Source of the DNA: Pseudoxanthomonas sp. J31 | Lineage (GTDB): Bacteria > Pseudomonadota > Gammaproteobacteria > Xanthomonadales > Xanthomonadaceae | Length of the DNA: 64,000 nucleotides | Assembly: GCF_000510725.1 (NCBI RefSeq) | Contig: NZ_AZNZ01000001.1 | Span: 664,297-728,296, forward strand | Direction of reading: 5' to 3' | Shown: positions 17,095 through 27,490 of the stretch, in pieces | How positions within the stretch are numbered: position 1 is the first letter of the stretch | How the letters are laid out: every line of letters starts with the position of its first letter | Translations under genes and position numbers: made by a program | The notes under the pieces: model-generated | The model's database searches: none | Seen by the model: the letters and a program-made list of their open reading frames with translations, nothing else | Told to the model about the DNA's origin: nothing

Positions 17095-17946
17095 TCATTC
17101 CTTGCGCAGGTGCGGCGGGATCGCCGACACGTCGCGGCCGGGAACCTGCTTGACGCACAGTTCGTCGCCGTCCAGGCGCAGCGCGGTGAGCTTGCCGCCC
17201 CAGACCGCGCCGGTGTCGATCGCGTGCACGTTGCGGGCGATGGTCAGGCCCAGGGTGGACCAGTGGCCGCAGACGATCTTCAGGTCGCGCGGGGCATGGC
17301 CCGGGGCCTCGTACCACGGGTACAGGCCGGGGGCCTGGCTGCCCGGCGGGCCCTTCTCGTCGATCGCGATGCGCCCGCGCGGGGTGCAGTAGCGGGCGCG
17401 GGTGAACCAGTTGATGATCGCGCGCCAGCGGTCCTGGCCGCGCAGGCCCGGCGACCAGTGCGGCTTGTCGCCGTACATGTTGCGCAGCAGGCCGCGGTAG
17501 CCGTCGCCGCGCAGCTGGCGTTGCACCTCGTTGGCCAGCTGCTCGGCCATCTGCGTGGTCCACTGCGGCGCCAGCCCAGCGTGCACCATCAGCCAGCCCA
17601 GTTCGCGGTCCACGTGCACCAGCTTCTGCCGGCGCAGCCAGCCCAGCAGTTCGCCGGCGTCGTCGGCCAGCACCACCCGCTGCAGGTCCGGGTTGACCTT
17701 GCGCTTCTCCGCCAGCGGGCGTTCGCCGATGGCCAGCAGCGAAAGGTCGTGGTTGCCCAGCACCACCACGCTGTGCTCGCGCAGCGAATGCACCAGCCGC
17801 AAGGTCTCCAGCGACTGCCCGCCGCGGTTGACCAGGTCGCCGCAGAACCACAGGGTGTCCGCGGCCGGGTCGAAGTTGATCTTCTCCAGCAGGCGCTGGG
17901 TGGCGTCGTAGCAACCCTGCAGGTCGCCGATGGCCCAGGTGGTCAT
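17095..17946 (-). CDS. apaH: Bis(5'-nucleosyl)-tetraphosphatase, symmetrical
   Basis: 283 residues. It splits Ap4A into two ADP and also removes Np4 caps from stress RNAs. The metallophosphatase motifs are complete: WAIGDLQGCYDA (residues 4-15), FCGDLVNRGGQS near 37-48, VVLGNHDLSLLA near 64-75 and the late histidine stretch KIVCGHWSTLGL. The start MTTWAIGDLQG is standard. It lies 9 bp after apaG in the usual rsmA-apaG-apaH order, and all three are probably one transcript. Confidence 0.96.
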   Translation of the reverse strand: MTTWAIGDLQGCYDATQRLLEKINFDPAADTLWFCGDLVNRGGQSLETLRLVHSLREHSVVVLGNHDLSLLAIGERPLAEKRKVNPDLQRVVLADDAGELLGWLRRQKLVHVDRELGWLMVHAGLAPQWTTQMAEQLANEVQRQLRGDGYRGLLRNMYGDKPHWSPGLRGQDRWRAIINWFTRARYCTPRGRIAIDEKGPPGSQAPGLYPWYEAPGHAPRDLKIVCGHWSTLGLTIARNVHAIDTGAVWGGKLTALRLDGDELCVKQVPGRDVSAIPPHLRKE

Positions 17947-17955
17947 CCGGCGGCC

Positions 17956-18342
17956 TCAGTGCAGCGTCCGTGGGACGGTCAGCAGGAACGGGGCGATCGG
18001 CGCGTCGAAGCGCGTGCCGTCGGCGGCCAGCATGTCGTAGCTTCCCTGCATCGACCCGTCCCCGGTCTCCAGCACCACGCCGGAGGTGTACTCGAAGTCC
18101 TCGCCCGGTTCCAGCCACGGCTGCTCGCCGACCACGCCCTCGCCGTGCACTTCCTCGGTGCGGCCGTGGCCGTCGGTGATGGTCCAGTGCCGCGCCAGCA
18201 GCTGCGCGGCCACGCTGCCGCGGTTGCGGATGCGGATGGTGTAGGCGAACACGTAGCGGTCGGCGTCGGGTTCGGACTGGTCTTCCAGGAACCGCGGGGC
18301 GACTTCGACCTCGATCGCGTAGGGCGTATCGGAGCGGGACAT
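17956..18342 (-). CDS. apaG: Co2+/Mg2+ efflux protein ApaG
   Basis: 128 residues, the normal size. ApaG is a small fibronectin-III-like beta-sandwich protein; [28 protein letters not shown] and [20 protein letters not shown] are the conserved family blocks. It is genetically tied to cobalt resistance and magnesium efflux, but its molecular action is unclear. Start at the ATG giving [18 protein letters not shown]. It sits between rsmA (89-bp gap) and apaH (9-bp gap). Confidence 0.95.
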   Translation of the reverse strand: MSRSDTPYAIEVEVAPRFLEDQSEPDADRYVFAYTIRIRNRGSVAAQLLARHWTITDGHGRTEEVHGEGVVGEQPWLEPGEDFEYTSGVVLETGDGSMQGSYDMLAADGTRFDAPIAPFLLTVPRTLH

Positions 18343-18431
18343 GGCGACAGTGTAAGCGAACGCCGCGTGATGCCGGGGGCACAAGATCGCGCGTGCCGGC
18401 GTCCGCCGCAAGCGCGGCGTCCGCGCACGCC

Positions 18432-19205
18432 TCAGGCGTTGGCCAGGCGCACGAAGCCGGCGACGTCGACCTGCTCGGCGCGGTCGTCGGCGCTGACCCC
18501 CGCGGCCTCGAACTGTTCCGGCGTGCACACGTCGCGCAGGGCGTTGCGCAGGGTCTTGCGGCGCTGGCCGAAGGCCGCGCGCACCACGTGGGCGAAGCGG
18601 TCGCGGTCGGCGATGCCGATCGTGGCCGGGTCGCGCGGCACCAGCCGCACCACCGCCGAGTCGACCTTGGGCGCGGGGCGGAACGCGCCCGGCGGCACCA
18701 CGAACAGCGGCTGCACCTGGCAGTACGCCTGCAGCATCACGCTCAGCCGGCCGTAGACCTTGCTGCCGGGCGCGGCACCCATGCGGTCGACCACTTCCTT
18801 CTGCAGCATGAACACCATGTCCCGGATCGCAGCGGCGTGGTCCAGGGTATGGAACAGGATCGGCGAGGAGATGTTGTAGGGCAGGTTGCCGGCCAGCTTG
18901 ATCCGTCCGCCGCCGGCCAGGGCGGTCAGGTCCACCTGCAGCACGTCGCGGTGGATGATCTCCAGCTGGCCGACCGGGGCCGCCATGTCGGCCAGCGGGC
19001 CGACCAGGTCGCGGTCGAACTCGATCACGGTCAGCGCGCCGTGGCGGCGCAGCAGCGGCAGGGTCAGCGCGCCCTGGCCGGGGCCGATCTCGACCACCCG
19101 GTCGCCGGGGCGCGGGTCGATGGCCTGGACGATGCGCTCGATGTAGCGGGCGTCGTGCAGGAAGTTCTGGCCCAGCGATTTCTTCGGCGTGTGGCTCGTG
19201 GTCAT
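18432..19205 (-). CDS. rsmA: 16S rRNA (adenine(1518)-N(6)/adenine(1519)-N(6))-dimethyltransferase
   Basis: 257 residues (also called KsgA). It dimethylates A1518 and A1519 in the last helix of 16S rRNA late in 30S maturation, using S-adenosylmethionine. [22 protein letters not shown] and [16 protein letters not shown] (SAM motif I) are at the N terminus; the catalytic motif [15 protein letters not shown] is near 108-120. The C-terminal helical domain ends in the typical region. First gene of rsmA-apaG-apaH. The pdxA and surA genes that often precede it are not here; pilR lies upstream instead. Confidence 0.97.
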   Translation of the reverse strand: MTTSHTPKKSLGQNFLHDARYIERIVQAIDPRPGDRVVEIGPGQGALTLPLLRRHGALTVIEFDRDLVGPLADMAAPVGQLEIIHRDVLQVDLTALAGGGRIKLAGNLPYNISSPILFHTLDHAAAIRDMVFMLQKEVVDRMGAAPGSKVYGRLSVMLQAYCQVQPLFVVPPGAFRPAPKVDSAVVRLVPRDPATIGIADRDRFAHVVRAAFGQRRKTLRNALRDVCTPEQFEAAGVSADDRAEQVDVAGFVRLANA

Positions 19206-19254
19206 GCGCCATTATCGCCGCTGGCGCGGCGCGCGGGGAGGCGGCGCGGCCGCC

Positions 19255-20631
19255 TCAGTCCATGCCCAGCTTCTTGAGCTTGTAGCGCAGGGCGCGGAAG
19301 GTGATGCCCAGCTGCGCCGCGGCGCGGGTCTTGTTCCAGCGGTTGTCCTCCAGCGCCTTCTGGATCGCGGCCCGCTCCAGCTGTTCGATGTAGGAGGGCA
19401 GGGCGCCGCCGGCCGGCTCCAGCGCCGGTTCCGGGGCGGCCGCGGCCGGCGCCGTGGCGGTGCGCATCGGCGCCTGTGGCAGGTGCAGGTCGGCGACCTC
19501 GATGCGGTCGCCCTCGGCCAGGGCCAGGGCGCGCTCGAGCACGTTCTCCAGTTCGCGCACGTTGCCCGGGAAGGGGTAGCGCGCCAGCGCCGCCAGCGCG
19601 GCCTCGGCCAGCTCCGGCGCCTCCCGGCCCTGGCCCGCGGACAGCCGCGCCAGGATCGCGTTGGCCAGCTGCGGCAGGTCGGCGGTGCGCTCGCGCAGCG
19701 GCGGCACCCGCAGCTCGATCACGTTGATGCGGTAGTACAGGTCGTGGCGGAAGCGGCCCTCGGCCACCAGCCCGGCCAGGTCCTTGTGGGTGGCCGAGAG
19801 GATGCGCACGTCCACCGGCACCTCGCTGGCCGCGCCCACCGGGCGCACCGACTTCTCCTGGATCGCGCGCAGCAGCTTGACCTGCATCGCCAGCGGCAGC
19901 TCGGCCACCTCGTCCAGGAACAGGGTGCCGCCGCTGGCGGCCTGGAACAGGCCGGGCTTGTCGGCGTGGGCGCCGGTGAAGCTGCCCTTCTTGTGGCCGA
20001 AGAACTCGCTTTCCATCAGCTCGGCCGGGATCGCGCCGCAGTTGACCGGCACGAACGGCCCGGCCGCGCGCGCGCCCTGCTCGTGGATGGTGCGCGCCAC
20101 CAGCTCCTTGCCCACGCCGGATTCGCCGAGGATGTACACCGGCGCCTGGCTGCGGGCGACCTTGGCGATGGTCGCCCGCAGGGCCTGCATCGCCGGGGAA
20201 TCGCCCAGCAGGCGGCTGGCCTGCTCGGCCGGCGGCGGGGGCGGGGCCGGGCGCTCGGCGTTGTTGAGCTCCAGCGCGTGCCGCACCAGGCCGCGCAGCA
20301 CGTTGATGTCCACCGGCTTGCTGACGAAGTCGAAGGCGCCGGCCTTCAGCGCCTCCACCGCCAGGTCCATGTTGCCGAAGGCGGTGATCATGGCCACCGG
20401 CGTCTGCGGGTACTTGCGCGCGATCTCGCCGACCAGCTCGATGCCGCTGCCGTCGGGCAGGCGCATGTCGGTGAAGCACAGGTCGTAGCGCCGGGACGCC
20501 AGCAGCTCGCGCGCCTCGGCCAGGTTGGCCGCCGTATCCACGCGCAGTCCCATCCGCCCGAGGGTCAGGACCAGCAGCTCGCGGATATCGCGTTCGTCGT
20601 CGACGATCAGGGCGCTGCGGGTTTGGGTCAT
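19255..20631 (-). CDS. pilR: Sigma-54-dependent response regulator PilR (type IV pili)
   Basis: 458 residues, NtrC family. The receiver domain (1-120) has the phosphorylated Asp at 55 (FTDMRLPDG). The AAA+ domain has Walker A GESGVGKE at 169-176 and the sigma-54 contact loop GSFTGA at 216-221, where Ser replaces the usual Ala; Walker B is GGTLFLDEVAEL. A Fis-type helix-turn-helix ends the protein (NKTRAAAQLGITFRALRYKLKKLGMD). In Pseudomonas and Xanthomonas PilR activates the pilin gene from a sigma-54 promoter. The adjacent PilS-like kinase 52 bp upstream makes this a cognate pair. No -24/-12 promoter was seen in the window, so its target lies elsewhere. Confidence 0.88.
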   Translation of the reverse strand: MTQTRSALIVDDERDIRELLVLTLGRMGLRVDTAANLAEARELLASRRYDLCFTDMRLPDGSGIELVGEIARKYPQTPVAMITAFGNMDLAVEALKAGAFDFVSKPVDINVLRGLVRHALELNNAERPAPPPPPAEQASRLLGDSPAMQALRATIAKVARSQAPVYILGESGVGKELVARTIHEQGARAAGPFVPVNCGAIPAELMESEFFGHKKGSFTGAHADKPGLFQAASGGTLFLDEVAELPLAMQVKLLRAIQEKSVRPVGAASEVPVDVRILSATHKDLAGLVAEGRFRHDLYYRINVIELRVPPLRERTADLPQLANAILARLSAGQGREAPELAEAALAALARYPFPGNVRELENVLERALALAEGDRIEVADLHLPQAPMRTATAPAAAAPEPALEPAGGALPSYIEQLERAAIQKALEDNRWNKTRAAAQLGITFRALRYKLKKLGMD

Positions 20632-20683
20632 GGCGGGGAACGATAGCCGACTCTTTCGCGCGTGACCAAGTAGGTGATGCCGG

Positions 20684-22288
20684 TCACACGGCGAGCATGC
20701 CCATCGGGCCGGGCAGGGTGATCCGGAAACAGGCGCCGCCGCCCGGCGGGGGAACGTGGCGCAGCGTGGCCTGGTTGGCGCGCGCCAGCTCGCCGGCGAT
20801 GTACAGGCCCAGGCCGGTGCCATGCTCGGAGGTGGTGAAGAACGGGCGGAACAGCTGCGCCGCCGCGGCCTCGGGGATGCCGGGACCGTGGTCGAGCACC
20901 TCGACCACGGCGTTGCGGCCCTCGCTGGCGACCTGCACCCGCACCCGTGCCGGCTCGTCCGGCAGGCGCCCGTAGCGCAGCGCGTTCTGCACCAGCGCGG
21001 TGAGGATCTGCTGCAGGTGCGCCGGGTCGACCAGGGCCGGCACCGGGGTGTCCGGCAGCGCCGCCTCCACGGTGTCCGTCTCCAGCGGCAGGGTGCCGCG
21101 GTAATCGTCGACGAAACGCCGGACGAAGGCGCGCAGGTCCACGTGCTCGGGCTTGGCGCGCTCGCGCCGGGCCAGGCCCAGCACGTTCTCGACGATGCCG
21201 TTGGTGCGCAGGCATTGCTGGTGGATGATCTGCAGCAGGCGGCGGTCGCCCTCGTCCATGCCGCGCGATTCCTGCAGCAGCTGCACCGCGTAGCTGATCG
21301 CCGCCAGCGGGTTGCGGATCTCGTGGGCCAGGCTGGCGGAGAAGCGGCCCATCGCCGCCAGGGTCAGGGATTCGGCGCGGCGCGAGACCACGGTGGCGTC
21401 GTCCAGGAACACCAGTGCCAGGTCGCTGTCGGCCAGCAGGCGGGCGAAGCGCGGCTGGATCTCCGGCTGGTCCGGGCGCAGCTGCAGCGGGCCGGCGTCG
21501 GCCTCGCCGCCCTCGCGCCAGCGCTGCAGCCGGCGCGCCAGTTCCGGCGCGGCGCTGGCCAGGCGGCCGCCGTCGGGGTCCGGGGCGGCGTCGCCCAGCA
21601 GCATCAGCGCCGCTTCGTTGGCCAGGGTGATGCGGTTGTCACCGTCGACCACCAGTACCCCCGTGCGCATGCGCCGGATGATCAGCTCGTTGATCTCCAC
21701 CAGGTTGGCGACCTGGGCGCTGCGGGTGGCGGCCAGCTGCAGGCTGGCGCGGGCGCGCTGGCCGATCTGGTGGCCCAGCCAGCCCAGTGCCAGGTAGCTG
21801 GTGACGAACATGGTCAGTTCCGCCAGCGGGCGTGGGGGCGGGCCGTCGCTGCCCAGGACCGACCAGGCGTATTCGCCGACCAGCGCCAGCGAGGCCAGCA
21901 CCGCCACCGCCAGGCCCTGGCGCAGGCGCAGCAGCATGGCCGCGGCGGCCACGTTGAACAGCAGCATCATGGCGATGCCGGCGCCGACCCCGGGCAGGGC
22001 ATGGGTGGCCAGCGCCGCGGCCAGGATGTCGATGCAGCTGCCGGTGAGCACCAGCGGCGCCAGCCAGCGCTCGTCGCGGCCCAGCACCAGCAGCACCCCC
22101 GCGGCGACGATGTAGCCGGCGGCCACCGCGTAGGCCAGGGGCGCGTCCACCGGCCCGGCCAGGTCGCGCAGCGGGCTGAAGGCCAGGGCGGCGATCAGTC
22201 CGGCCTCCAGTACCCGGTACAGGCCGAAGGCGTGCAGTTCGCGCCGCGGGATGGATTCGATCCGGTCGATCAGCGAAGGGTGCGGCAA
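20684..22288 (-). CDS. pilS: Sensor histidine kinase PilS
   Basis: 534 residues, starting at TTG. Six hydrophobic helices fill residues 25-175, followed by a PAS-like segment (LVEINELIIRRMRTGVLVVDGDNRITLANEAALMLLG, about 196-232). The phospho-accepting His is at 322 (FSASLAHEIRNPLAA); the ATPase N, G1 and G2 boxes are present (LVQNALRYG, DHGPGIPE, GTGLGLYIAGEL). This layout, 6 TM-PAS-HisKA-HATPase, matches PilS. No ATG exists near the start: the TTG at 22286-22288 is preceded by GGGGAG six bases upstream, which decides the start. It pairs with PilR and diverges from sucC. Confidence 0.87.
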   Translation of the reverse strand: MPHPSLIDRIESIPRRELHAFGLYRVLEAGLIAALAFSPLRDLAGPVDAPLAYAVAAGYIVAAGVLLVLGRDERWLAPLVLTGSCIDILAAALATHALPGVGAGIAMMLLFNVAAAAMLLRLRQGLAVAVLASLALVGEYAWSVLGSDGPPPRPLAELTMFVTSYLALGWLGHQIGQRARASLQLAATRSAQVANLVEINELIIRRMRTGVLVVDGDNRITLANEAALMLLGDAAPDPDGGRLASAAPELARRLQRWREGGEADAGPLQLRPDQPEIQPRFARLLADSDLALVFLDDATVVSRRAESLTLAAMGRFSASLAHEIRNPLAAISYAVQLLQESRGMDEGDRRLLQIIHQQCLRTNGIVENVLGLARRERAKPEHVDLRAFVRRFVDDYRGTLPLETDTVEAALPDTPVPALVDPAHLQQILTALVQNALRYGRLPDEPARVRVQVASEGRNAVVEVLDHGPGIPEAAAAQLFRPFFTTSEHGTGLGLYIAGELARANQATLRHVPPPGGGACFRITLPGPMGMLAV

Positions 22289-22335
22289 GCGGGACTCCCC
22301 GGTCGGGCTCGGCGTCAGTATAGGAACGGTGCGTT

Positions 22336-22379
22336 GGCGGGGCGGTTTTGCACGCCCGCCCCGCCATCGGCGACAATAT
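22336..22379 (+). promoter_or_regulatory. Inverted repeat and candidate -10 in the pilS/sucC divergent region
   Basis: GGCGGGGCG (22336-22344) and CGCCCCGCC (22357-22365) are perfect 9-bp inverted arms around a T-rich 12-bp spacer. A -10-like CAATAT (22374-22379) follows, facing sucC, about 84 bp before its ATG. The dyad covers the place where a -35 box would be, so it could be an operator, or only GC-rich structure. Confidence 0.33.
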
Positions 22380-22462
22380 CGCCCCCGCCCGGCACGTCCC
22401 GGGGCCGTTTCCGGCCCTTTCCCGCCTGCCACCGGCGGCCGTTCCCCACCCATTGGTGAAGC

Positions 22463-23629
<1,167 letters not shown>

Positions 23630-23640
23630 TCCGCCCTGGC

Positions 23641-23708
23641 GGTTCGCGGAACCGGCGTGAATCCCGGCCGGCCCCCTGAGCCAGGGGGCGGCCCGCCGCG
23701 AAGCGGCG
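23641..23708 (+). other. Three stem-loops in the unusually long sucC-sucD spacer
   Basis: The 146-bp gap holds GGTTC-GCG-GAACC (23641-23653), GCCCCCTG-AGC-CAGGGGGC (23671-23689) and CGCCGC-GAA-GCGGCG (23694-23708). None is followed by a T-run, so these are not typical terminators. They may set sucC:sucD mRNA ratios or protect ends, or be GC-rich coincidence. Confidence 0.45.
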
Positions 23709-23775
23709 CGGCGCAGGCCGGGGAGGCGCGCCCCGGGAGCCGGCAACCAACAAGAATTTCGAGGACTTCAAGACA

Positions 23776-24648
23776 ATGTCCGTTCTGATCAACAAGAACA
23801 CGAAGGTGATCGTGCAGGGCTTCACCGGCCAGCAGGGCACCTTCCATGCCACCCAGATGGTGGAGTACGGCACCCAGGTCGTCGGCGGCGTGACCCCCGG
23901 CAAGGGCGGCACCACCCACATCGAGCTGCCGGTGTTCAACACCGTGCGCGAGGCGGTCGACGCCACCGGCGCCGATGCTTCGGTCATCTACGTCCCGCCG
24001 CCGTTCGCGGCCGACGCGATCCTCGAGGCGGCCGCGGCCGGCATCAAGGTCATCGTCGCCATCACCGAGGGCATCCCGGTGCTGGACATGCTGCGCGTGA
24101 AGAACGTGCTCAAGCAGCACCCCGACGTGGTCCTGGTCGGCCCGAACTGCCCGGGCATCATCACCCCGGGCGAGTGCAAGATCGGCATCATGCCGGGCCA
24201 CATCCACATGCCGGGCAAGATCGGCATCGTCTCGCGCTCGGGCACCCTGACCTACGAGGCGGTCAAGCAGACCACCGCCGCGGGCCTGGGCCAGTCCACC
24301 GTCATCGGCATCGGCGGCGACCCGATCAACGGCCTGAACTTCGTCGACTGCCTCAAGCTGTTCAACGAGGACCCGCAGACCGAGGGCATCATCATGGTCG
24401 GCGAGATCGGTGGCGACGCCGAGGAAGCCGGTGCGGCCTACATCAAGGAGCACGTGAAGAAGCCGGTCGTCGGCTTCATCGCCGGCGCCTCGGCCCCTCC
24501 GGGCAAGCGCATGGGCCATGCCGGCGCGATCGCGTCGGGCGGCTCGGGCACCGCCGAGGGCAAGTTCAAGGCCATGGAGGCCGCCGGCGTGAAGACCGTC
24601 CGCTCGCCGGGCGACCTGGGCGCCGCGATCGCCTCGCTGCTCAAGTAA
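23776..24648 (+). CDS. sucD: Succinyl-CoA ligase [ADP-forming] subunit alpha
   Basis: 290 residues. The CoA-binding Rossmann domain begins [43 protein letters not shown] and [13 protein letters not shown] are classic. The phosphorylated histidine lies in [12 protein letters not shown] near the C-terminal third. It is the partner of SucC. Translation start MSVLINKN is fixed by homology; GAGGA lies 12 bases upstream. Confidence 0.97.
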   Translation: MSVLINKNTKVIVQGFTGQQGTFHATQMVEYGTQVVGGVTPGKGGTTHIELPVFNTVREAVDATGADASVIYVPPPFAADAILEAAAAGIKVIVAITEGIPVLDMLRVKNVLKQHPDVVLVGPNCPGIITPGECKIGIMPGHIHMPGKIGIVSRSGTLTYEAVKQTTAAGLGQSTVIGIGGDPINGLNFVDCLKLFNEDPQTEGIIMVGEIGGDAEEAGAAYIKEHVKKPVVGFIAGASAPPGKRMGHAGAIASGGSGTAEGKFKAMEAAGVKTVRSPGDLGAAIASLLK

Positions 24649-24653
24649 TACCC

Positions 24654-24699
24654 CCACCGTTTCCGACGGTGGAGCGAAGGCCGCCTCCGGGCGGCCTTC
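24654..24699 (+). terminator. Double hairpin after sucD
   Basis: Directly after the sucD stop are CCACCGT-TTCCG-ACGGTGG-type arms (24654-24672), then a perfect 10-bp stem GAAGGCCGCC/GGCGGCCTTC (24676-24685 and 24690-24699) with a 4-nt loop. There is no T-run, so termination may need Rho or rely on the strong stem. Confidence 0.6.
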
Positions 24700-24766
24700 G
24701 CGCGTCCGGGCCCCGGGTTTCCCGCGCACCGGGCCCGGCCGATGCAGGATGCCCACGCCGCGCCGG

Positions 24767-24772
24767 TATCAT
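24767..24772 (+). promoter_or_regulatory. Candidate -10 element for nadE (TATCAT)
   Basis: TATCAT in CCGGTATCATGGGCC lies 28 bp before the nadE ATG, after the sucD hairpins. -35 not recognisable. It would give a short leader of about 20 nt. Confidence 0.38.
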
Positions 24773-24800
24773 GGGCCATCCCCAACACGGCCCCCCGTCC

Positions 24801-26438
24801 ATGAAGGATTCGCTGCGCATCGCGCTGGCCCAGTTCGACTTCCCGGTCGGCGCCGTCGCCGCCAACGCCGAACGGATCGCGGCGATGATCGCCGAGGCCC
24901 GCGACGAATACGGCGCGGACATCGTGCTGTTCCCCGAACTGGCGATCAGCGGTTACCCGCCGGAGGACCTGCTGCTGCGGCCCTCGTTCCTGGCCCAGTG
25001 CCACCGCGAGCTGGAACGGATCGCCGCCGGCGTGCACGGCATCACCGCGGTGGTGGGCTGGCCGGAGTCTGCCGGCAGCGTGCTGTACAACGCCGCCAGC
25101 GTGCTGCGCGACGGCCGCATCGAGGCCACCTACCGCAAGCGCGAGCTGCCCAACTACGCGGTGTTCGACGAGCGCCGCTACTTCGAGGTCGACTCCGACG
25201 GCGGCCCCTGCGTGTTCGAGGTCGGCGGCGTGCCGGTGGGCGTGGTGGTGTGCGAGGACCTGTGGTTCCCCGAGCCGATGGCGGCCACGGTCGAGGCCGG
25301 CGCACAGCTGGTGCTGGTGCCCAACGCCTCGCCGTTCGAGCGCGGCAAGCACGCCCAGCGCGACGCCCTGCTGGCCGAACGCACCCGCGACACTGGCGCG
25401 GCGGTGGCCTACCTCAACCTGGTCGGCGGCCAGGACTCGCTGGTGTTCGACGGGGCCTCGGTGGTGGCCGACGGCGACGGCACCGTGCACCCGGCCGCGG
25501 CCGCGTTCACCGACCAGTGGCTGGTGGTGGACTACGACACCGCCGGCCGCCGCTTCACCCCGGTGCAGTGGATGGACGACGGCGACGAGAGCATGGACGC
25601 GCTGGCCTGGCGCGCGATCGTGCGCGGGATCCGCGACTACTGCGGCAAGAACGGCTTCCGGCGCGCCTGGCTGGGGCTGTCCGGCGGCATCGACTCGGCC
25701 CTGGTGCTGGTCCTGGCGGCCGAGGCCCTGGGCCCGGACAACGTCACCGCGGTGCGCCTGCCCTCGCGCTACACCGCCGGCCTGTCCAACGACCTGGCCG
25801 CCGAGCAGTGCGCGGCACTGGGCGTGCGCCTGGAGACGATCCCGATCGAGCCGGCCTTCACCGGCTTCCTGCAGTCGCTGGAGCAGGTGTTCGCCGGGCA
25901 GGAGAGCGACACCACCGAGGAGAACCTGCAGTCGCGCAGCCGCGGCGCGATCCTGATGGCCCTGTCCAACAAGTTCGGCGGGCTGTTGCTGACCACCGGC
26001 AACAAGAGCGAGTACGCGGTCGGCTACGCCACCATCTACGGCGACATGTGCGGCGGCTACGCGCCGCTGAAGGACCTGTACAAGACCGAGGTGTTCGGCC
26101 TGGCCAAGTGGCGCAACACCGTCGGCGGCGCGCCGGTGATCCCGCCGGCGGTGATCAGCCGCCCGCCCTCGGCCGAGCTGCGCGCCAACCAGCTGGACCA
26201 GGACTCGCTGCCGCCCTACGACGTGCTCGACGGCATCCTCTACCGCTACGTCGACCAGGAGCAGTCGCGCGAGGAGATCGTTGCCGCCGGCTATGCCGCC
26301 GAGGTGGTGGACCGGGTCCTGCGCCTGGTGCGGACCAGCGAATGGAAGCGGCAGCAGGCCGCGCCGGGACCGAAGGTCTCGCGGCGCGCGTTCGGGCGCG
26401 AGCGCCGCTACCCGATCAGCAACGGCTTCACCGGCTGA
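24801..26438 (+). CDS. nadE: Glutamine-dependent NAD+ synthetase
   Basis: 545 residues, two domains. The N-terminal nitrilase-type amidase has the Glu-Lys-Cys triad at E46 ([15 protein letters not shown]), K113 ([18 protein letters not shown]) and C151 ([10 protein letters not shown]); it releases ammonia from glutamine. The C-terminal synthetase has the PP-loop LSGGIDSAL near 293-301 and [34 protein letters not shown]. It amidates nicotinic acid adenine dinucleotide to NAD+ in the cytoplasm. The gene is monocistronic: a predicted promoter precedes it, and it converges on bamD behind a shared terminator region. Confidence 0.96.
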   Translation: MKDSLRIALAQFDFPVGAVAANAERIAAMIAEARDEYGADIVLFPELAISGYPPEDLLLRPSFLAQCHRELERIAAGVHGITAVVGWPESAGSVLYNAASVLRDGRIEATYRKRELPNYAVFDERRYFEVDSDGGPCVFEVGGVPVGVVVCEDLWFPEPMAATVEAGAQLVLVPNASPFERGKHAQRDALLAERTRDTGAAVAYLNLVGGQDSLVFDGASVVADGDGTVHPAAAAFTDQWLVVDYDTAGRRFTPVQWMDDGDESMDALAWRAIVRGIRDYCGKNGFRRAWLGLSGGIDSALVLVLAAEALGPDNVTAVRLPSRYTAGLSNDLAAEQCAALGVRLETIPIEPAFTGFLQSLEQVFAGQESDTTEENLQSRSRGAILMALSNKFGGLLLTTGNKSEYAVGYATIYGDMCGGYAPLKDLYKTEVFGLAKWRNTVGGAPVIPPAVISRPPSAELRANQLDQDSLPPYDVLDGILYRYVDQEQSREEIVAAGYAAEVVDRVLRLVRTSEWKRQQAAPGPKVSRRAFGRERRYPISNGFTG

Positions 26439-26456
26439 GGCCCCACCGGCACACGC

Positions 26457-26491
26457 AAAAAAAGAAGGGCGCATCCGCGGATGCGCCCTTC
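26457..26491 (-). terminator. Rho-independent terminator for bamD, between convergent nadE and bamD
   Basis: A perfect 28-bp palindrome (26464-26491, arms GAAGGGCGCATCCG / CGGATGCGCCCTTC) is flanked on the left by seven A residues, plus two more just inside. Read on the minus strand it is a strong hairpin followed by a U-tract, 22 bp past the bamD stop. On the plus strand it could also slow nadE transcription. Confidence 0.9.
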
Positions 26492-26512
26492 CTCGTCGCG
26501 GGACCCCGTTGT

Positions 26513-27403
26513 TCAGCGGCGCGAGGCGTCGCGCTGGCCGGTGGTCGGCGAGCGCTCGCCGGCGAACGGATTGAGCTTGCGGATGGCCCACGGGTACTTC
26601 GGCCAGTCGCCGCTCAGGTAGGGGTGCGAGGGCTGGTTCAGGCGCAGCACGCGCGCGGCGTCCTCGGCCAGTTCCGGTTGCCCCAGGTTGCGGTAGGACT
26701 CGGCCAGGGCGGCGACGGCGTCGTACTGGTAGTCGCTCTGCGGATAGGTCTCGAGGATGTACTTGGCGCGGCCGATCGCCGACAGCCAGGCGCCGCGGCG
26801 CATGTAGTACAGCGCGATGTCCATCTCGTGGCGCGCGAACACGTTGCGCAGGACCACCATGCGCTGGCGCGCGTCGGCGGCGTAGCGGCTGTTCGGGTAG
26901 CGCTGGGCGACGGTGTTGAAGTCCTCGTAGGCCTGCTGCGGCGAGGACAGGTCGCGGCGGCTGGGGTCCAGCGACCACACCCGCTGCATGAACACCGCGT
27001 CGCGGTTGGAGTTGGACAGGCCGCGCAGGTAGTAGAAGTAGGCGATGTTGCGGTGGGTCGGGTAGGTGCGGATGAAGCGGTCGATGGTGGAGACCGCGTC
27101 GTCGTGCTTGCCGGCCTTGTACTGGGCGTAGGCGGTTTCCATCAGCGCCTGCTCGGTGTACGGGCCGTAGGGGTACTGCGCGACCAGGCGCCTGAACACC
27201 AGCTCGGCGCTGGCCCAGTTGCCGCGCTCCATGTGGTGGTGGCCCTTCTCGTACAGTTCGGCGACCGGCCTGCCTTCGTCGGCATCCTTCTTGGTCTTGT
27301 TGCGCCCGCAGCCGGTGGCCAGCAGGGCCACGAGCACGAGCAGGGCCACCAGGCGGAGGACGGAGAGGCTGGAACGGGGGCTTAGGGCCATCGGGGAGGG
27401 CAT
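26513..27403 (-). CDS. bamD: Outer membrane protein assembly factor BamD
   Basis: 296 residues with an N-terminal signal and lipobox (LVALLATGC, Cys near 32). BamD is the essential lipoprotein partner of BamA in beta-barrel insertion. The mature part is five TPR-like helix pairs: [44 protein letters not shown] is the canonical first half, and [26 protein letters not shown] the middle repeat. The C-terminal extension ([16 protein letters not shown]) is common in Xanthomonadaceae. An alternative ATG four residues in (27391) is possible. Divergent from rluD. Confidence 0.94.
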   Translation of the reverse strand: MPSPMALSPRSSLSVLRLVALLVLVALLATGCGRNKTKKDADEGRPVAELYEKGHHHMERGNWASAELVFRRLVAQYPYGPYTEQALMETAYAQYKAGKHDDAVSTIDRFIRTYPTHRNIAYFYYLRGLSNSNRDAVFMQRVWSLDPSRRDLSSPQQAYEDFNTVAQRYPNSRYAADARQRMVVLRNVFARHEMDIALYYMRRGAWLSAIGRAKYILETYPQSDYQYDAVAALAESYRNLGQPELAEDAARVLRLNQPSHPYLSGDWPKYPWAIRKLNPFAGERSPTTGQRDASRR

Positions 27404-27490
27404 GCCGGGGAAATCGGAAGGGCCGATGATAGCCTAGTGGCCTGTCCGGCGACTGACTTCGCCTGCCCGGACCCCGAACCGAAGCCCCCG

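Noticed and set aside
19255..22288. Reading the two-component pair as NtrB/NtrC
   Set aside because: The kinase has six membrane helices plus a PAS-like segment and sits beside sucCD, as PilS does; NtrB is soluble, and glnA is not nearby.
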